From the NCBI RefSeq assembly GCF_040712315.1, contig NC_134013.1, positions 62,409,001 to 62,473,000 of the forward strand: DNA of 64,000 nucleotides, read 5' to 3'. A program made the position numbers and the translations under genes. The notes under the pieces are model-generated. The model was not told where the DNA came from and searched no databases. It worked only from the letters and a program-made list of their open reading frames with translations. Shown here piece after piece: positions 35,085 to 46,625 of this stretch; position 1 is the first letter of the stretch, and each line of letters starts with the position of its first letter. Origin of the DNA: Castanea sativa (Eukaryota > Streptophyta > Magnoliopsida > Fagales > Fagaceae).

Positions 35085-38000
35085 TTAAAAAAAAAAAAGA
35101 AAAAGCAAAAGATGATTTCGATCAACATCGCCATGCAGAAGCTGCAATAATTGACCTATCTTGCCAACACAACCCTTGTCCTCTGTCAAACTATAGCCAT
35201 CACACGAATACAAACCCAACAATATCTTCGACTGAGTCACTGCGTTTGCACTCAATGGCACCCCTTTGAACCTTTTCCCTTCCATTATCTTCCTCCATTT
35301 CTCCAACCTTTCATGCCTCTCCGTCCTCTCGGGACCCTCAAACGCCACTATATTACGAATCTCAGGTGCAAATATGTATTGCTCCACCTTGGCTCTCTGT
35401 GCTGATTCTGGTGTGAACATGGCATCCAATGAGTCAAAAATTGCTGAATAATAGTGCAATGCCTCAAGAAGCCTGCCCAAAAAGTATGGTCCATTATGGC
35501 TTGCTTCTTGTTCCACTTGTGTGACAATGTTTGGAGCTTGGTCTCTGATCATTGCTAGTAAATTCCCAAGAGAATTACTAGGCACACGATGGAGACGATT
35601 CACTGAATTCACAGCTAGTGCCTCACCAACCCTTCGGTTAAACATGTGGGGTTTAAGGTCTTCGAGTTGCTCACCCACCGGGTGGAATTCAAATGGGATG
35701 TGAAGAGAGTGAGCTAACTCGGTTAAACACCTACCGGTCTCTCTTACCGACTCTATGGAGGATCCAACGCCGGTTATCCGAAGAAATGTTGCTCCACCGG
35801 GTGGTGCTGCTAAGGCTTGCATGAAAGCTGGCCATTGATAGCCTTGAAGAATATCTAAATCTATAACATGCACACGTTCTTCGGCTTCAAAGGCCTCAAA
35901 TATAGCTTGGTTTGCGGTGAAGTGAGCGAATTTGATGTAAGGACAAGCTTGGTAGACGATTTGGTAAATCTTGAGGACTTCTAGTGTGTTTGTTGAGAAA
36001 GGAGAGAAGGGTGTTGGAGGAGTAGTACTAGAACTGGAGGTACTGGGTTTGGTGGTAAGTGTGGCAGCTAGTCTTGCACTTAGGGCTTCAGTGAAGCAGG
36101 CCGCTACACGCTGCATTGAGTCGCCGAGAGGTGAGACAACCCGATTGAGATGGAGGACATATCTCCTTGCCAGCATGTAGTCTTCTTTGGCAACTGCTTC
36201 AGCACAAGCTAGAGGAAAGTGCACTAGTTGAAGCCCACTATCTTGTTCCTGTGGATCAAATAGACAAGTCATAAGAATAATATATACAGTAGAGATCTTA
36301 TTTGAGAAAGTATAAGGTTTCTGCTAAGTGGTATATTTTATGCAAAGAAAACTGAAATATTCTCAAGTACCACATCAGAGACAAGAAGAAATTATTAGTG
36401 ACTTTTTGTTTAATTTGATTCAATGTTTCAAAACTTTTCTAATAAAAAAATAAATATTTTTTGTATCTTTTGATTCAATGTTTCATTTGATTCAATATTT
36501 CACCTTTTGTACTTCTACCTCTTTATACATACATACTCATAGTCCTTCATGCCATCTTATGTTAAATACATACAAGACCAAAAATGATATTATTTACCTT
36601 TAATCTTTCATTGACATTTATCTGTTTTAACATTTCTGTTTCATCTAATCCTAACTAGTATGAGTTGGCTACAACCAAGGAAGAGGGGTTTGCATTTTAT
36701 ATTGAGTGACAACGGTAGTTACGATTTTGATGTTAAGGTTGAACGTTGTGAATTTGTGGGTTTTGTAAATAATGTGATTGACTGTGGGTGTTTGAGATGT
36801 ATGTTTTGTTTTAGAATTAAAGAGAAAGAGAAAGACACATTCTATATCAACTTTTACTCTATAATATTCCTCGAAATTGTTTTTTTTTTTTCATTACTTC
36901 AATTGAATAATTATAATGGATATGTGTGTGCAATTTATAATTGTTACTTTTTATGATAAACTCATTACTAATAAAGTTCTATAACAATTATGCTATAAAA
37001 CATATAGAATATTCTCCAAAACCGTTTTATATAAAATATTACAATATTATATGTGCATCGTACGGGTAACTTACTAGTTTATTTTAAATTTTGGGACAAA
37101 AGATAATTTAGTATGTTATCAAAAAAACTCGTGATCTTGATTTCGGATAGTTGTGTCCACTCAAGACTCTATGATGCTCAAATTAAAAAAGTATGAAACA
37201 TGATTTAATGCTTTGTTTGTTTTAGAATAAAATATTTATATAATTTTCAAGTGTTTGTTTGCATGTAAAATATGGTCAAATTTGTAAAATATTTGAAAAA
37301 AACCTTTCTAAAAAGTTGTAAAATATTTTACCTTTGAAAATTTGGTAAAATATTTATATTAAAAAAAACACAAAAGGGCTCCCCTTTCCCTATATAGTGG
37401 CTAGGTTGTGAGGCCGGTGGCTAAAGCCTTCGTGCAAGCAATCAGTGATGGTGGTTTGATGGCTAGAGATGCTGTTTTAGTGACCGACCTTAGCTTTCTA
37501 ATCAGTGGAAAGGCTGAAACGGTTGTTTTGGTGACCGATGCCAGCAGTCCAATGACCAGAGATCGTTTTAGGGATTGTCGCTAGCGATCTGGGCATTGGA
37601 AACACTGCCTCGGCGACTAGTTCCAACATTCTAATCACTGGAGCTTCGGCACTAGTATGTTTGGTGGTTGAGTTGCTAGTTTTAATTAGTCATTTACTTG
37701 AAAAATTTTAGATGTCATACTAAACATTTAAAAATATTTTACTTTAAAACAAACAAAACCTAACCTAGAACATCTCGGTTGGAAAAGGTCTTTGACACGG
37801 TGGCTTGTGGTATCTTTATTGCTCTTTTCTAAGGTTAAAAATGTTAGCATGCTACAGTATTTGAAGGAAACAGAAATTGCACTTTAATGAGAGAGATTAT
37901 TCACCTGCTCAGAGCCAACAGATTGAGGTACCATCAAGCTATGGTTAAGGTTGTGCTGATAGTGTTTTTGCTGTTGTGTCTGCTTCTGCTGTAGTTGATT

Positions 38001-38761
38001 GTCTTGGTGGCGATCTTGTTGCAACAGTTCTGATAATGGTCCACTTGCAATAGAGCCGGACATTTGGTAAGTATCACTCTCTTGGGTCAGTTGAGAACCT
38101 CCTAGACTTGATGTTTCGCTCACCGAACCACAAAACCTGGAGGAATTATTGGAGATTGTCAAGCCGTCCACTGCTGGAACAATGTTTGGGATATCGAAAC
38201 AGTGTGATGAACTTCCAATATAATCATCCAAAAATCCTCAATTGCTGGCAGTGAAAGGCCCTCAGCTGGCTGCATATACTGATTTTTTGGTGAGTTAAAG
38301 ACCCTATGAAGTGGGCTTAGTCCCTTCCCTTTGTTGGTGCTTCTAAAAGGACCAATCTGAGACAATAAGCGAGGAGGAGAGCACCCTGAGAGACTCTGAC
38401 CTTGCATTGCCTGAGCATAGTTGTAATTGTAATTGTAAGTTGAAGTTTGTGGAGATTGCAAATTCCTCACTGGTGATGAGATCATAAAATCACCATCCAA
38501 TTGATCAGAGAAAAAAGACTCCCATAGAGAATTGTCAGGTGATTGCACTTCAATATCTCCATCCAACTCAAACTTGAGGGTTGGAAAGTCGAGGCATGTT
38601 GTGGTTAGACTTAGACTATTCAGTCCCAACTCATTGGATAGAGTTGTAGTAGACGTTTTTTTAGATTCTGAAACTGACTCAATTGATGAAGTTGGTGGGA
38701 GTTTCGTGCTTGAGCTCTCACGTTTGAGTGAACCCATGCTTCCACAAAGAGAACTCATCAT
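35085..38761 (-). CDS. RAM1: GRAS transcription factor, RAM1-like, frame-disrupted
   Basis: Two exons on the minus strand: 38761-37905, and 36248 down to the aligned stop at 35122. The donor is CAG|GTGAAT and the acceptor CCACAG|GAACAA. Exon 1 gives a Ser/Thr-rich N-terminus with '[20 protein letters not shown]', '[11 protein letters not shown]', '[15 protein letters not shown]' and a Gln-rich stretch. Exon 2 gives the GRAS domain: leucine heptad I around '[18 protein letters not shown]', the VHIID box as [17 protein letters not shown], '[16 protein letters not shown]' and '[20 protein letters not shown]'. This pattern resembles RAM1, which with NSP1/NSP2 drives arbuscule-related genes; DELLA-near relatives are the alternative. 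Two lesions: a one-base loss in an A-run at 38230-38234 (minus-strand T-run), and a roughly 10-base loss near 35165 that puts the C-terminal SAW motif (AASAWRC) out of frame. Left unrepaired, the ends are replaced. It could be a pseudogene, a null allele or assembly error. Confidence 0.75.
36320..37077 (+). mobile_element. Non-autonomous Helitron-like element in GRAS intron
   Basis: Homologous end to end with 53703-52909 on the minus strand. Both begin TCTGC(T/C)AA(G/A)TGGT and end with a small hairpin ('gtgcatcgtac' here) followed 10 to 12 bases later by CTAG and then T. This is the usual Helitron 3' arrangement (hairpin, CTRR, inserted before T). Internally it shares 'ttgattcaatgtttca' repeats and a 200-base stretch with no indels (36660-36870). 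It has no Rep/helicase gene. It lies antisense within the RAM1-like intron. The 5' TC end is inferred from where the two copies stop matching. Confidence 0.65.
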
Positions 38762-38949
38762 CCCTTTTTTTTTTTTTTTTTTTTAATACCTAAAACTAAA
38801 AGAGCAAATATGCTCAATACCCAGAAGCCAAAAGTACTCTTAGTATAATATTCAGCTCTTCAAAAAGGAGAGATTTTATTAATTAATTAATTAATTTTTT
38901 TTAGTATTGGTTTCTATGACCTAGCTCTTACTTTGTTAGTTTTAACTTC
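38762..38949 (-). promoter_or_regulatory. Remaining proximal promoter/5' UTR of GRAS gene
   Basis: 188 bases between the GRAS ATG and the hAT transposon. A 20-base homopolymer (T on plus, 38765-38784) sits just upstream of the start codon. A 'ttaattaattaattaatt' tract lies at 38879-38896. A TATA-like 'tattatac' on the minus strand lies near 38840-38848. Everything further upstream is now about 5 kb away, beyond 43947. Confidence 0.4.
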
Positions 38950-39161
38950 TAGGGATGGCAATTTAGATCTGACCTGTAGATACCCGGCCTGACCCTAATG
39001 GGCTGGATTTTATCCGGCCCAATAAAAAATAGGGTCGGGTATGGGTTTAAAAAAAATTCGAAGCGGGTCTGGGTCGGGTTCGAGTTTTATGAAAAAAACC
39101 CGGAACTCGACCCGAAAACCAGACCCGTAAAAAACCCGGTAATGTGATATTACTTAAAACC

Positions 39162-39164
<3 letters not shown>

Positions 39165-39234
<70 letters not shown>

Positions 39235-39660
39235 ATCTAATTTGCAAACCCTAACTCACTACTCACTAACCCAGCCTAGCCCCAGCCGCCTCTCATCAGT
39301 CTTCTCATATTCTCATTCCCTTCCCTCACGCCTCACTGCCTCAATCAATTCCCCTCAATCCCTTATCACGCCTCATTGCCTCATCAGTCCCCCTTATCAA
39401 GCCTCACTGCCTCATCAGTCATCACGCAGCCAGCCATGCCTCACTCGGTCACTCTTCAGCCATGCCAGCATGCCTCAATCCTCATCAATCATCACGCCCT
39501 CACGCCCTTAGTGACCCTTACGCCCTTAGTGACCCTCACGCCTCAGCATGCAGCCACACTCCCTCATGCCTTTGTGCCTCAGCAAGCAACCACGCCTCAG
39601 CCACGCCCTCACGCCTTAGTGCCTCAGCACGCAGCCGCGCCTCATCACGCCCTCACGGTC
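39165..39660. repeat. (TA)n microsatellite and CT-rich low-complexity DNA in hAT
   Basis: 39165-39231 is a pure TA run of about 33 units. 39240-39660 is a C-rich stretch of short 'cctca(c/t)gcc' and 'ctcatca' words with three open frames side by side (39242-39511, 39376-39696, 39462-39758). All three frames being open marks low complexity, not coding sequence. It lies in the transposon's 5' non-coding region, before the transposase start. Confidence 0.7.
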
Positions 39661-40386
39661 AGTTTTTCTCTCTCGATTTTTTTTTTTTTTTGGTAATAGG
39701 AAATTTCTGGTGGTTTATGTTTGTTTCAAGGAGCATTGAAGTGTTGAGGTTGCTATGAGATGTGTTTTCATATAGTCACATTGTTGTTGAACAGCCACTA
39801 TGTTGAAGTGTTTCATAATTTGTTGTTGGTTTAGAGATAGTAGCCTAGTAGTAGTAGATGGGTGTTGCACAGCCATTGATCAAATTTGTTGTTGAACACT
39901 TTTCAAAACCACTGATAAGTAGTCCATTAATTTGTAGTCTAGTAGTTTATTAATTTGTTGTTGAAATGCCATTGATCAGTAGTCTAGTAATCTATTAATT
40001 TGTTGTTGAACAACCACTAATCAAATTTGATAATTTTTCTATTATTAGTAAATGCATGATGAACAATTGTTTCAATAAATATCATTTAACATAATGTTAA
40101 ATTATGTGATTACTATTGCAGTTCTATCGATATAAATTTACTGTCCATTAGCAATAATAATGTTGAGACTTTCATGTATTTTCAGTTTATGTTATGTTGA
40201 TTGTTGAGACGTGTGTGCTTAGATCCTTATTATTGCTGCATTGATTTATCCAGGATATTTAGATTTTTTGTTAAATTGAAAAACTAAAAATTCAACCATT
40301 TTGTGCTAATGGAAGAAATTGTTTTTTGTTTTTTGTGTTTGTTGGGAATGTAGAGCCTAAAACGGAGATGGAAGACTAAAACGGAG

Positions 40387-43316
40387 ATGGAAGACACAAA
40401 CAAATCTGGTTCTTCCTCGCCAAGCGGCTCTCCCTTGAGAAACAAATCTAGTTCTTCCTCGCCAAGCGACTCTCCCTTGAGAACCGGACGTTGTCCCTTG
40501 CCAGCTATGCAGTCTCCTTCGCCTTTTTCACGATCACCCTCGCCATTGTCACCTGGCAGCTCACCCTCAGGATCACCATCAAATTTATGCCCATTAAACA
40601 ACGAGTAAGTGTTTGGATTTTATAGTTAATCATGTTTAACTATGTTTGGGTTGATAGAATTTGTGAATCTGTGTAATTATGAATTGGTGCCTATTAATCA
40701 ATGAGTATGTGTAATAATTAATTTGTGAATATTTGTTGTGATTCTAACTCCCAAACTTTTGAACCAATTAGGAGTCCAAAATCTCCGACGGTGGACCCAG
40801 CGGGAGAAGACTTAGAGGTAGAGGAATAAGAAGGGGAAGAGGGAGAGCAAGAGCTACAAATGAGGACTTGGAGTTGGATACAAGTAGAAAAAGAAAGACT
40901 ACCTTAGATGTTTGGGATCATTTTACTAGAAGAAAGTTGATAGAAAATTTAAAGCCCAATGCCACCATTGTAGCAAACTTTACTTGGGTGATTCTAGCCA
41001 AGGTACAACTCATTTGTGTAATCATTTAGCAAGATGTCCACGGTTGAAGTTTAAAGATATAAGGGATATGCGACAACAAGTCTTAATTAAATAACAAAAT
41101 AAGGTGGATGGAACTATGAGTTTAAATGCCTACCAATTTGATCAAGTCAAAGTGAGGAATAATCTTGCTCATATGGTCATCTTACATGAGTACCCCCTTT
41201 CAATAGTTGATCACATTGGGTTTAGAGAATTTGCGGTTTCTCTTCAACCTTTGTTTAAACTTGTCACAAGAAATACTTTGAAGAGTGACATTCTTAAAAT
41301 CTATGATAATGAGAGGGAGAAAGCTTTGAAGATGACGGACAAGAATGGAAGTAGGATGACAATTACAACTGATATGTGGACTTCAAGTAACAAAAAGAGA
41401 GGGTTTATGATCATTACCGCTCACTTTATTGATTATACTTGGACGTTGTAAAGCCGTATTTTAAGGTAATTTTTTTATATATAAATTGAATGTTAAAGAC
41501 TTTACATTTAGAATGTTAAAGACTTTACATTTAGTAATAAATTGAATGTTAAAGAGTTATATTATAATTATTCATATTATTTTTCTAGGTTTGTTTATGT
41601 TCCTTCTCAACACACGAAAGATGCCCTTACTGAAGTTCTTGTTGATTGTTTTTTAGAGTGGAACATTGATAGAAAATTGTCCACAATAATCGTTGATAAT
41701 TGTAGTACTAATGATGTTATGATAACACTTCTCTTGAATAAGCTTGATACTAGTTCTCTTATATTAGGTGGGTCTATGTTGCATATGAGATGTGCTGCAC
41801 ATATTTTGAATTTGATTGTTCAAGATAGGTTGTCTCTTATTGGTGATGGTATTGAAATGTTGATTGTTTTTTAGAGTGGAACATTGATAGAAAATTGTCC
41901 ACAATAATCGTTGATAATTGTAGTACTAATGATATTATGATAAGACTTCTCTTGAATAAGCTTGATACTAGTTCTCTTATATTAGGTGGGTCTATGTTGC
42001 ATATGAGATGTGCTGCACATATTTTGAATTTGATTGTTCAAGATGGGTTGTCTCTTATTGGTGATGGTATTGAAAGGATTCGTGAAAGTGAGATTTATTG
42101 GACTAGATTACCAAAAAGGAGGCAAAAATTTGAAGAAAATGCACGTCAATTGCGTGTTCAATGCACCAAAGAGTTAGTCTTAGATTATAAAACTCGTTGG
42201 AATTCAACTTAGTTAATGCTTTCTACTGCATTGATTTATAAAGATGTTTTCACTCGTTTGGCTAAACGTGAAACATCTTATACTTCTTTACCACATGATT
42301 ATGATTGGGAGTTAGCCAAAGATATTTGTGGGAGGTTGGAGTTGTTTCATAGTGTGACTGAGTTTTTCTCTGGTCGTAAGTACCCCACAACTAATATGTA
42401 TTTTACTTTGATGTGTGAGTTGAAAATTGCATTGAATGAATGGAGTTTGTCTTCAAATGAGATGATAAGTACGATGGCAGAGAGCATGCTTACTAAATTT
42501 AATTCTTATTGGGCTAATGTTAGTGTTGTTATGGCTGTTGCTGCTATCTTAGATCCAAGATATAAGATGAAGTTATTGGAGTTTTATTATCCTAACATTT
42601 ATGGTGATAATTTTGATTTGGAGATTGAAAAAATTAAGAATTTTTGTTATGATTTGCTTGATGAGTATAGAGATCTAGATGAGTCCCTTGTACATAATGA
42701 AGGAAATTTTGATATTCCTGCAAGTACTTCAAGCCCTGCGGCACAAATGAAGTTTAGGTTGAGTGAGGCAATGTCAAGTTATGATTTGTTTGTGAACAAT
42801 AGTTCAAAGAAACATGGGAGTGCTAGAATGGAATTTGATCATTTCATTGATGAGGGAGTGTTGAAGAGAAATGAAGATTTTGATATTTTGGGATGGTGGA
42901 AAAGTAATGGTCTCAAGTATTCTATTTTACAAAGGATTGCAAGAGATATTTTAGCCATTCTTGTCACAATGTTGCTTCAGAATCTGCCTTTAGCACTAGT
43001 GGGAGACTTTTAAGTCCACACCGTAGTAGGCTACATCCCAAGACTATAGAGGCAATGATGTGTGCTCAGAATTGGTTATGGAGTGAAATCAATGGTTAGC
43101 AATTGTCTAATTTTTATTTATAAAATCAAAATTGTATTTTTATATTTGCTAGTTACAATTTGATGAAGTTTATTCCTTTTTTAATTCATTGTTGTAGGTT
43201 CTTCAACTATGTCTGGAGATTGTGATCTTCAAACAATTCTTGATGATGGGAGCCTAATGAAGAGGATGGGAGTTGTGTCACAATGGTGGAAGATTAGACA
43301 TTTTGTAATAATTTAG
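40387..43316 (+). pseudogene. hAT transposase, multiply broken
   Basis: Order of domains: an N-terminal Ser/Pro-rich part from 40387; a BED zinc finger at 40880-41050 (DVWDHF, then in a shifted frame the Cys/His set 'CHHC...HLCNHLARC'); the catalytic RNase H-like region ('TTDMWTSSNKKRGFMIITAH' at 41370-41430, 'IIVDNCSTND', 'MRCAAHILNLIVQD', 'RWNST'); and the C-terminal hATC dimerisation region ('DILGWWKSNGLKYSILQRIA', 'ARDILAI', then out of frame 'SAFSTSGRLLSPHRSRL'). Introns look intact: 40605-40771, 41466-41588 and one ending at 43197. Lesions: a frame change within the BED finger, TAA at 41092-41094 and at 41450, a 218-base tandem duplication, TAG near 42210 and a frameshift near 42975. 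It cannot make a full transposase. Confidence 0.9.
41640..42075 (+). repeat. 218-bp tandem duplication inside hAT transposase
   Basis: 41640-41857 and 41858-42075 are almost identical (a handful of substitutions). The unit starts 'tgttgattgttttttagagtg' and ends 'ggtattgaaa'. 218 is not a multiple of three, so it shifts the frame. The near identity means it is young compared with the transposon's other lesions, or has been kept alike by conversion. Confidence 0.92.
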
Positions 43317-43955
43317 TGGCCTTTTAATTTCTTAGACTTGTTGGATTAATTTGTTGGTTTGTAATTATTCTAAGCCTTTTGTTGGTTTGTAAGTATTCTA
43401 AGCCTTTTGTAATTTCTTAGCCTTTTTAGTTTCTTAGATTAGTGGGATTTATTTTGTAACTTTTTAATTTCTTGAACTTGATATTTATTTCTTGGACTTG
43501 TGATATTTTGTAGCTTTTTATATTTTATTTTGTAGCTATGATTTTGTTGATTAATGATTATCTTAGTTTAGTGATTTATTGATTTAAAATCTTAGTTATG
43601 ATTTATTGACGTTTAGATGTATAATTAACATGTGATTTATGATTAACCTATGATTTGGATTGATTTGGCTGCCATATAACGTGGCCTAAATGCCAAATTT
43701 TGGCATTTGGGCCATGTTATATGGCTTGAATGGGCTTGAATTTAGGCAAAAAATTTTAATGGGCTTGATTTTTTTTTGTTGGCCCAAATTTGGGCCCAAG
43801 AAGATAAACGGGGCCCGCAGGGCTGGTCTGGGCCTCCAAAAAAAAACCCGATTAATAATTGGGCCGGGTCCAGTTTCGGGTCTTGGCCCGCTGGTTGGGT
43901 CCGAGTATGCAAAAACTCGGCCCAAACTCGACCCGTTGCCATTCCTACTAACTTC

Positions 43956-46224
43956 TAAGAGTTGGTAGGGTATTGAGAAAGAGCAGAGGCTCTCTTTTTC
44001 TCCTTCTTATTAAAGTGGGATTTGTCTCATTGTTCAGAGTAAGGTTAGTGATTAGGGACAAAAACCCTAATTCATTCGCATGTGATTGAAGGTTTGTGAA
44101 ATTGATCACCTCCATTTCATTTCCAGCGCTTACTCGAGGCAGAATTTTGTCATATCTAAAGGTACACTGTTTTATTGTTTTTAACTATTTGTTATTCAGC
44201 TTTGGGATGCCTGTGTGCTTGTTTTACAGGACAATTTCGTAGGCCAGGACCCACTTTGTTTGGGCCGGCCCCGCTGAGAACAAGGTACTTAGCATAATCA
44301 GTGGTGGCATTTTTTTATCATTAAGAGGAGAAAATCTTGACGGTAATCTATATATGTATATAAAACCTAAGCCTCTGAAATTCTCACAATTTTTTATATT
44401 AGTACAATATTTAAATGAAATTATCATTTGATTTAAATAAAATTATTATTTTTAGTTCAAACTTAACCAAGAGTGAAACTTTATCTCTCTAATAAGTCCA
44501 ACTTGAACTCAAACTCATCATTATCATTTTTTTTAAAATAAAATTATTTTTGTTTAATCAAAACTTAACAATGAGTGAAACTCTATCTCTTTAATAAGTC
44601 TAACTTAAACTCAAACTCAAACGTTGATAATCTATATAAAAACAAAAATTATGATAAGGCTCAAAAAAAAAAAAAAAAAAGACTAACGTTGAAAAAAAAA
44701 AAAGAGACTCATGTTGATAATCGTGGGTTCAGTTTTTGAGTTGAAATTTCTACTAATTATATTTTTTTTATTGTACATGGCAAATAAAGATGCAACCTAT
44801 GTCTTTCAGCCTACGGAACGATAAATTTTTATTTGATATGTTATATATAAATTTGTTGAATTTGGTTTGGTTCTGAAGTAGAATTTTGAGATTCTATAAA
44901 TTTTGAAGTTTTAAGTCTTGGGGTTTTTGGTATTTGCGTCTTAATAGGTTGATTTTAATTCTTCACCGTAAATGCTTTTTATTTATGTTCATGTGATTTT
45001 TTGTTTTCTTATTAAAAGCTATATTTTGGTTGATTAATTATTTGCTGGGATTAATTTCAATTAATTAATTTTTTTTAGAATGCCAATTTATTCATTGTTA
45101 GATTTTGTTTTTCAAAGTCAATATTTTTTCCGTGCATCACACGAGTTAGCGACTAGTATTCTTATATTATAAAAGGACGAAAAATGGCCTACTAACGAAG
45201 TAACTAGTAAATAAAAGCATATTACACGGTTTTAAAACAAAACAAAAATCTAACCATGCATATTGGCAAAATAAAGCCAAAATGTTGTTAAATTTACATC
45301 AACAAGAAGACCCAATACTTGATCCCCTCATGGCCTATTTCTTATAGATAGCATAATTAGAAAATGTTAACATCCCTAATATCATCGTATGTGCATGAAT
45401 ATATTCTCAAATCTTTTTTTTTTTTGACAGAATATATTTTCATATCTGATGATAAAGAAAAATCATCAAGAGTAGACACTATAAACTGAAACTATCTCTT
45501 AGAAAAAAAAAAACAAATGAGTTAATTTATTCATATAACGCATTGTTGACACGGTTAACAAACATTTTAAAAAAATGCTAAGCAATATATTTGTTGAATC
45601 TTTAATATCTTTTATATATATAATCTTTATTATTTCTTCATTAATTATGTCCTTGCACTTTACTCTTATTTAATTTATTTAAGCCTATGATATAAATAGC
45701 ATAACAGATTAAAATTAACATCATAATCGTAATAGTTAACATTTGTTTAAATGTTAATGACATAGTAACATCCAATTGATTCTTTTAAAAACATATTGAT
45801 AAGATCTTATGAACTCCATAATGAAGTTACCATGAGGACTATGAAGGATACCAATGAAACTTCTTAATTAGGTACTCTTGAAGTATGGAAAAATGGTATT
45901 CCATTCTCTTACATTCATGGTAGACTCTACTATGAATGTAATAAGTGAAATCCTACCATGAATATAAGAAGAGGGAGCACAATTCTTTGTTTTCTTTTAG
46001 TACTAGGAATTACTCAACCTTTAGTCCTTGTGTCTCCCCTTTTGCCTTTTAAGTTGTATTATTATAAAGATTACAAAGAATATTCTACAAAGACAAATTA
46101 ATCAACCCACAGGCTGATTTATTACATGAACTAATTGAAGTCCCACCACCATTAAACCACATTCAATTTTACTAGGAATACTTCTCTAGGATTTAACTAG
46201 AGAAGTTAAATAGAAGATTAGAGG
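43956..46224. other. Intergenic DNA with one Helitron-like element
   Basis: No gene is recognised. 43956-44340 is probably the original upstream region of the GRAS gene (minus strand), displaced by the hAT insertion. 44347-45156 is annotated separately. 45157-46224 is AT-rich with no terminal repeats or open frames. Confidence 0.4.
44347..45156 (+). mobile_element. Putative non-autonomous Helitron, second family
   Basis: The left end 'A|TCTATATATGTATATAAAA' and the right end 'cgtgcatcacacg' (hairpin CGTG/CACG), 10 bases, CTAG, then T at 45153-45157, match Helitron rules (5' TC after A, 3' hairpin plus CTRR before T). Interior pairs such as 'aataagtccaacttgaactc' (44491) and 'aataagtctaacttaaactc' (44594) show internal duplication. 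It has no coding region. A second possible 5' end ('aatctatataaaaac') lies at 44631. Confidence 0.45.
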
Positions 46225-46234
46225 GTGAGAAAGA

Positions 46235-46625
46235 GGCCAAAATGGGCAAATGCCCCATTCGCGCAAAAAAAAAAAGAAAAAAACAGCATTATGCCACATT
46301 TTTCAAACTAATTAGGGAAATGTCCCTCTTTTGAAACTCGATTTTCTTAAAATAGAGTTAAACCCTATAGCGACGTTTTAAGGAGCCTATAGCGGCGTTT
46401 TAAAACTCGAGCTTGCATGGAACTCGAGTTTATAGAGCTCGAGTTACAAAACACCGCTATAGGTCCTTAAAACATCGCTATAGGGCTCTAGATTTTTTTT
46501 TTTTTTTTTTTAACTCGGTTTTGAGAAAATCGAGTTTCAAAAGAGGGACATTTTCCTAATTAGTTTGGAAAAGGGAGCATTTGCCCATTTTTTTTGCACG
46601 AAATGGGCATTTGCCCATTTTCGCC
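46235..46625. mobile_element. MULE-like fold-back element
   Basis: About 390 bases, almost wholly an inverted repeat. The ends GGCCAAAATGGGCAAATGCC and (reverse) GGCGAAAATGGGCAAATGCC match with one change. The arms continue with 'aaactaattagggaaatgtcc', 'ttgaaactcgattttct' and the centre 'ctatagcggcgttttaa/ttacaaaacaccgctatag'. The flanking direct repeat GTGAGAAAGA (46225-46234 and 46626-46635) is of the size expected for Mutator-like elements. There is no coding capacity. Confidence 0.8.

Larger units (their letters stand above)
38950..43947 (+). mobile_element. hAT (Ac-like) transposon, complete ends
   Basis: Terminal inverted repeats TAGGGATGGCAA (38950-38961) and TTGCCATTCCTA (43936-43947), with one mismatch. 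They are extended by GC-rich subterminal 'gggtcgggt' and 'cccgaa' motifs, so both ends carry 'acccg/cgggt' words. The 8-base duplication is TTAACTTC (38942-38949) against CTAACTTC (43948-43955), 7 of 8 identical. Length is 4998 bases. It carries a broken transposase gene in the plus direction. The ends look intact enough to be moved by a transposase supplied elsewhere. Confidence 0.9.

Noticed and set aside
35971..36180. Plus-strand frames within the GRAS exon
   Set aside because: Shadows of the minus-strand GRAS coding sequence, which has clear family motifs.
39242..39758. Ser/Pro/His-rich frames before the transposase
   Set aside because: Three frames are open side by side over C-rich low-complexity DNA inside the hAT 5' region.
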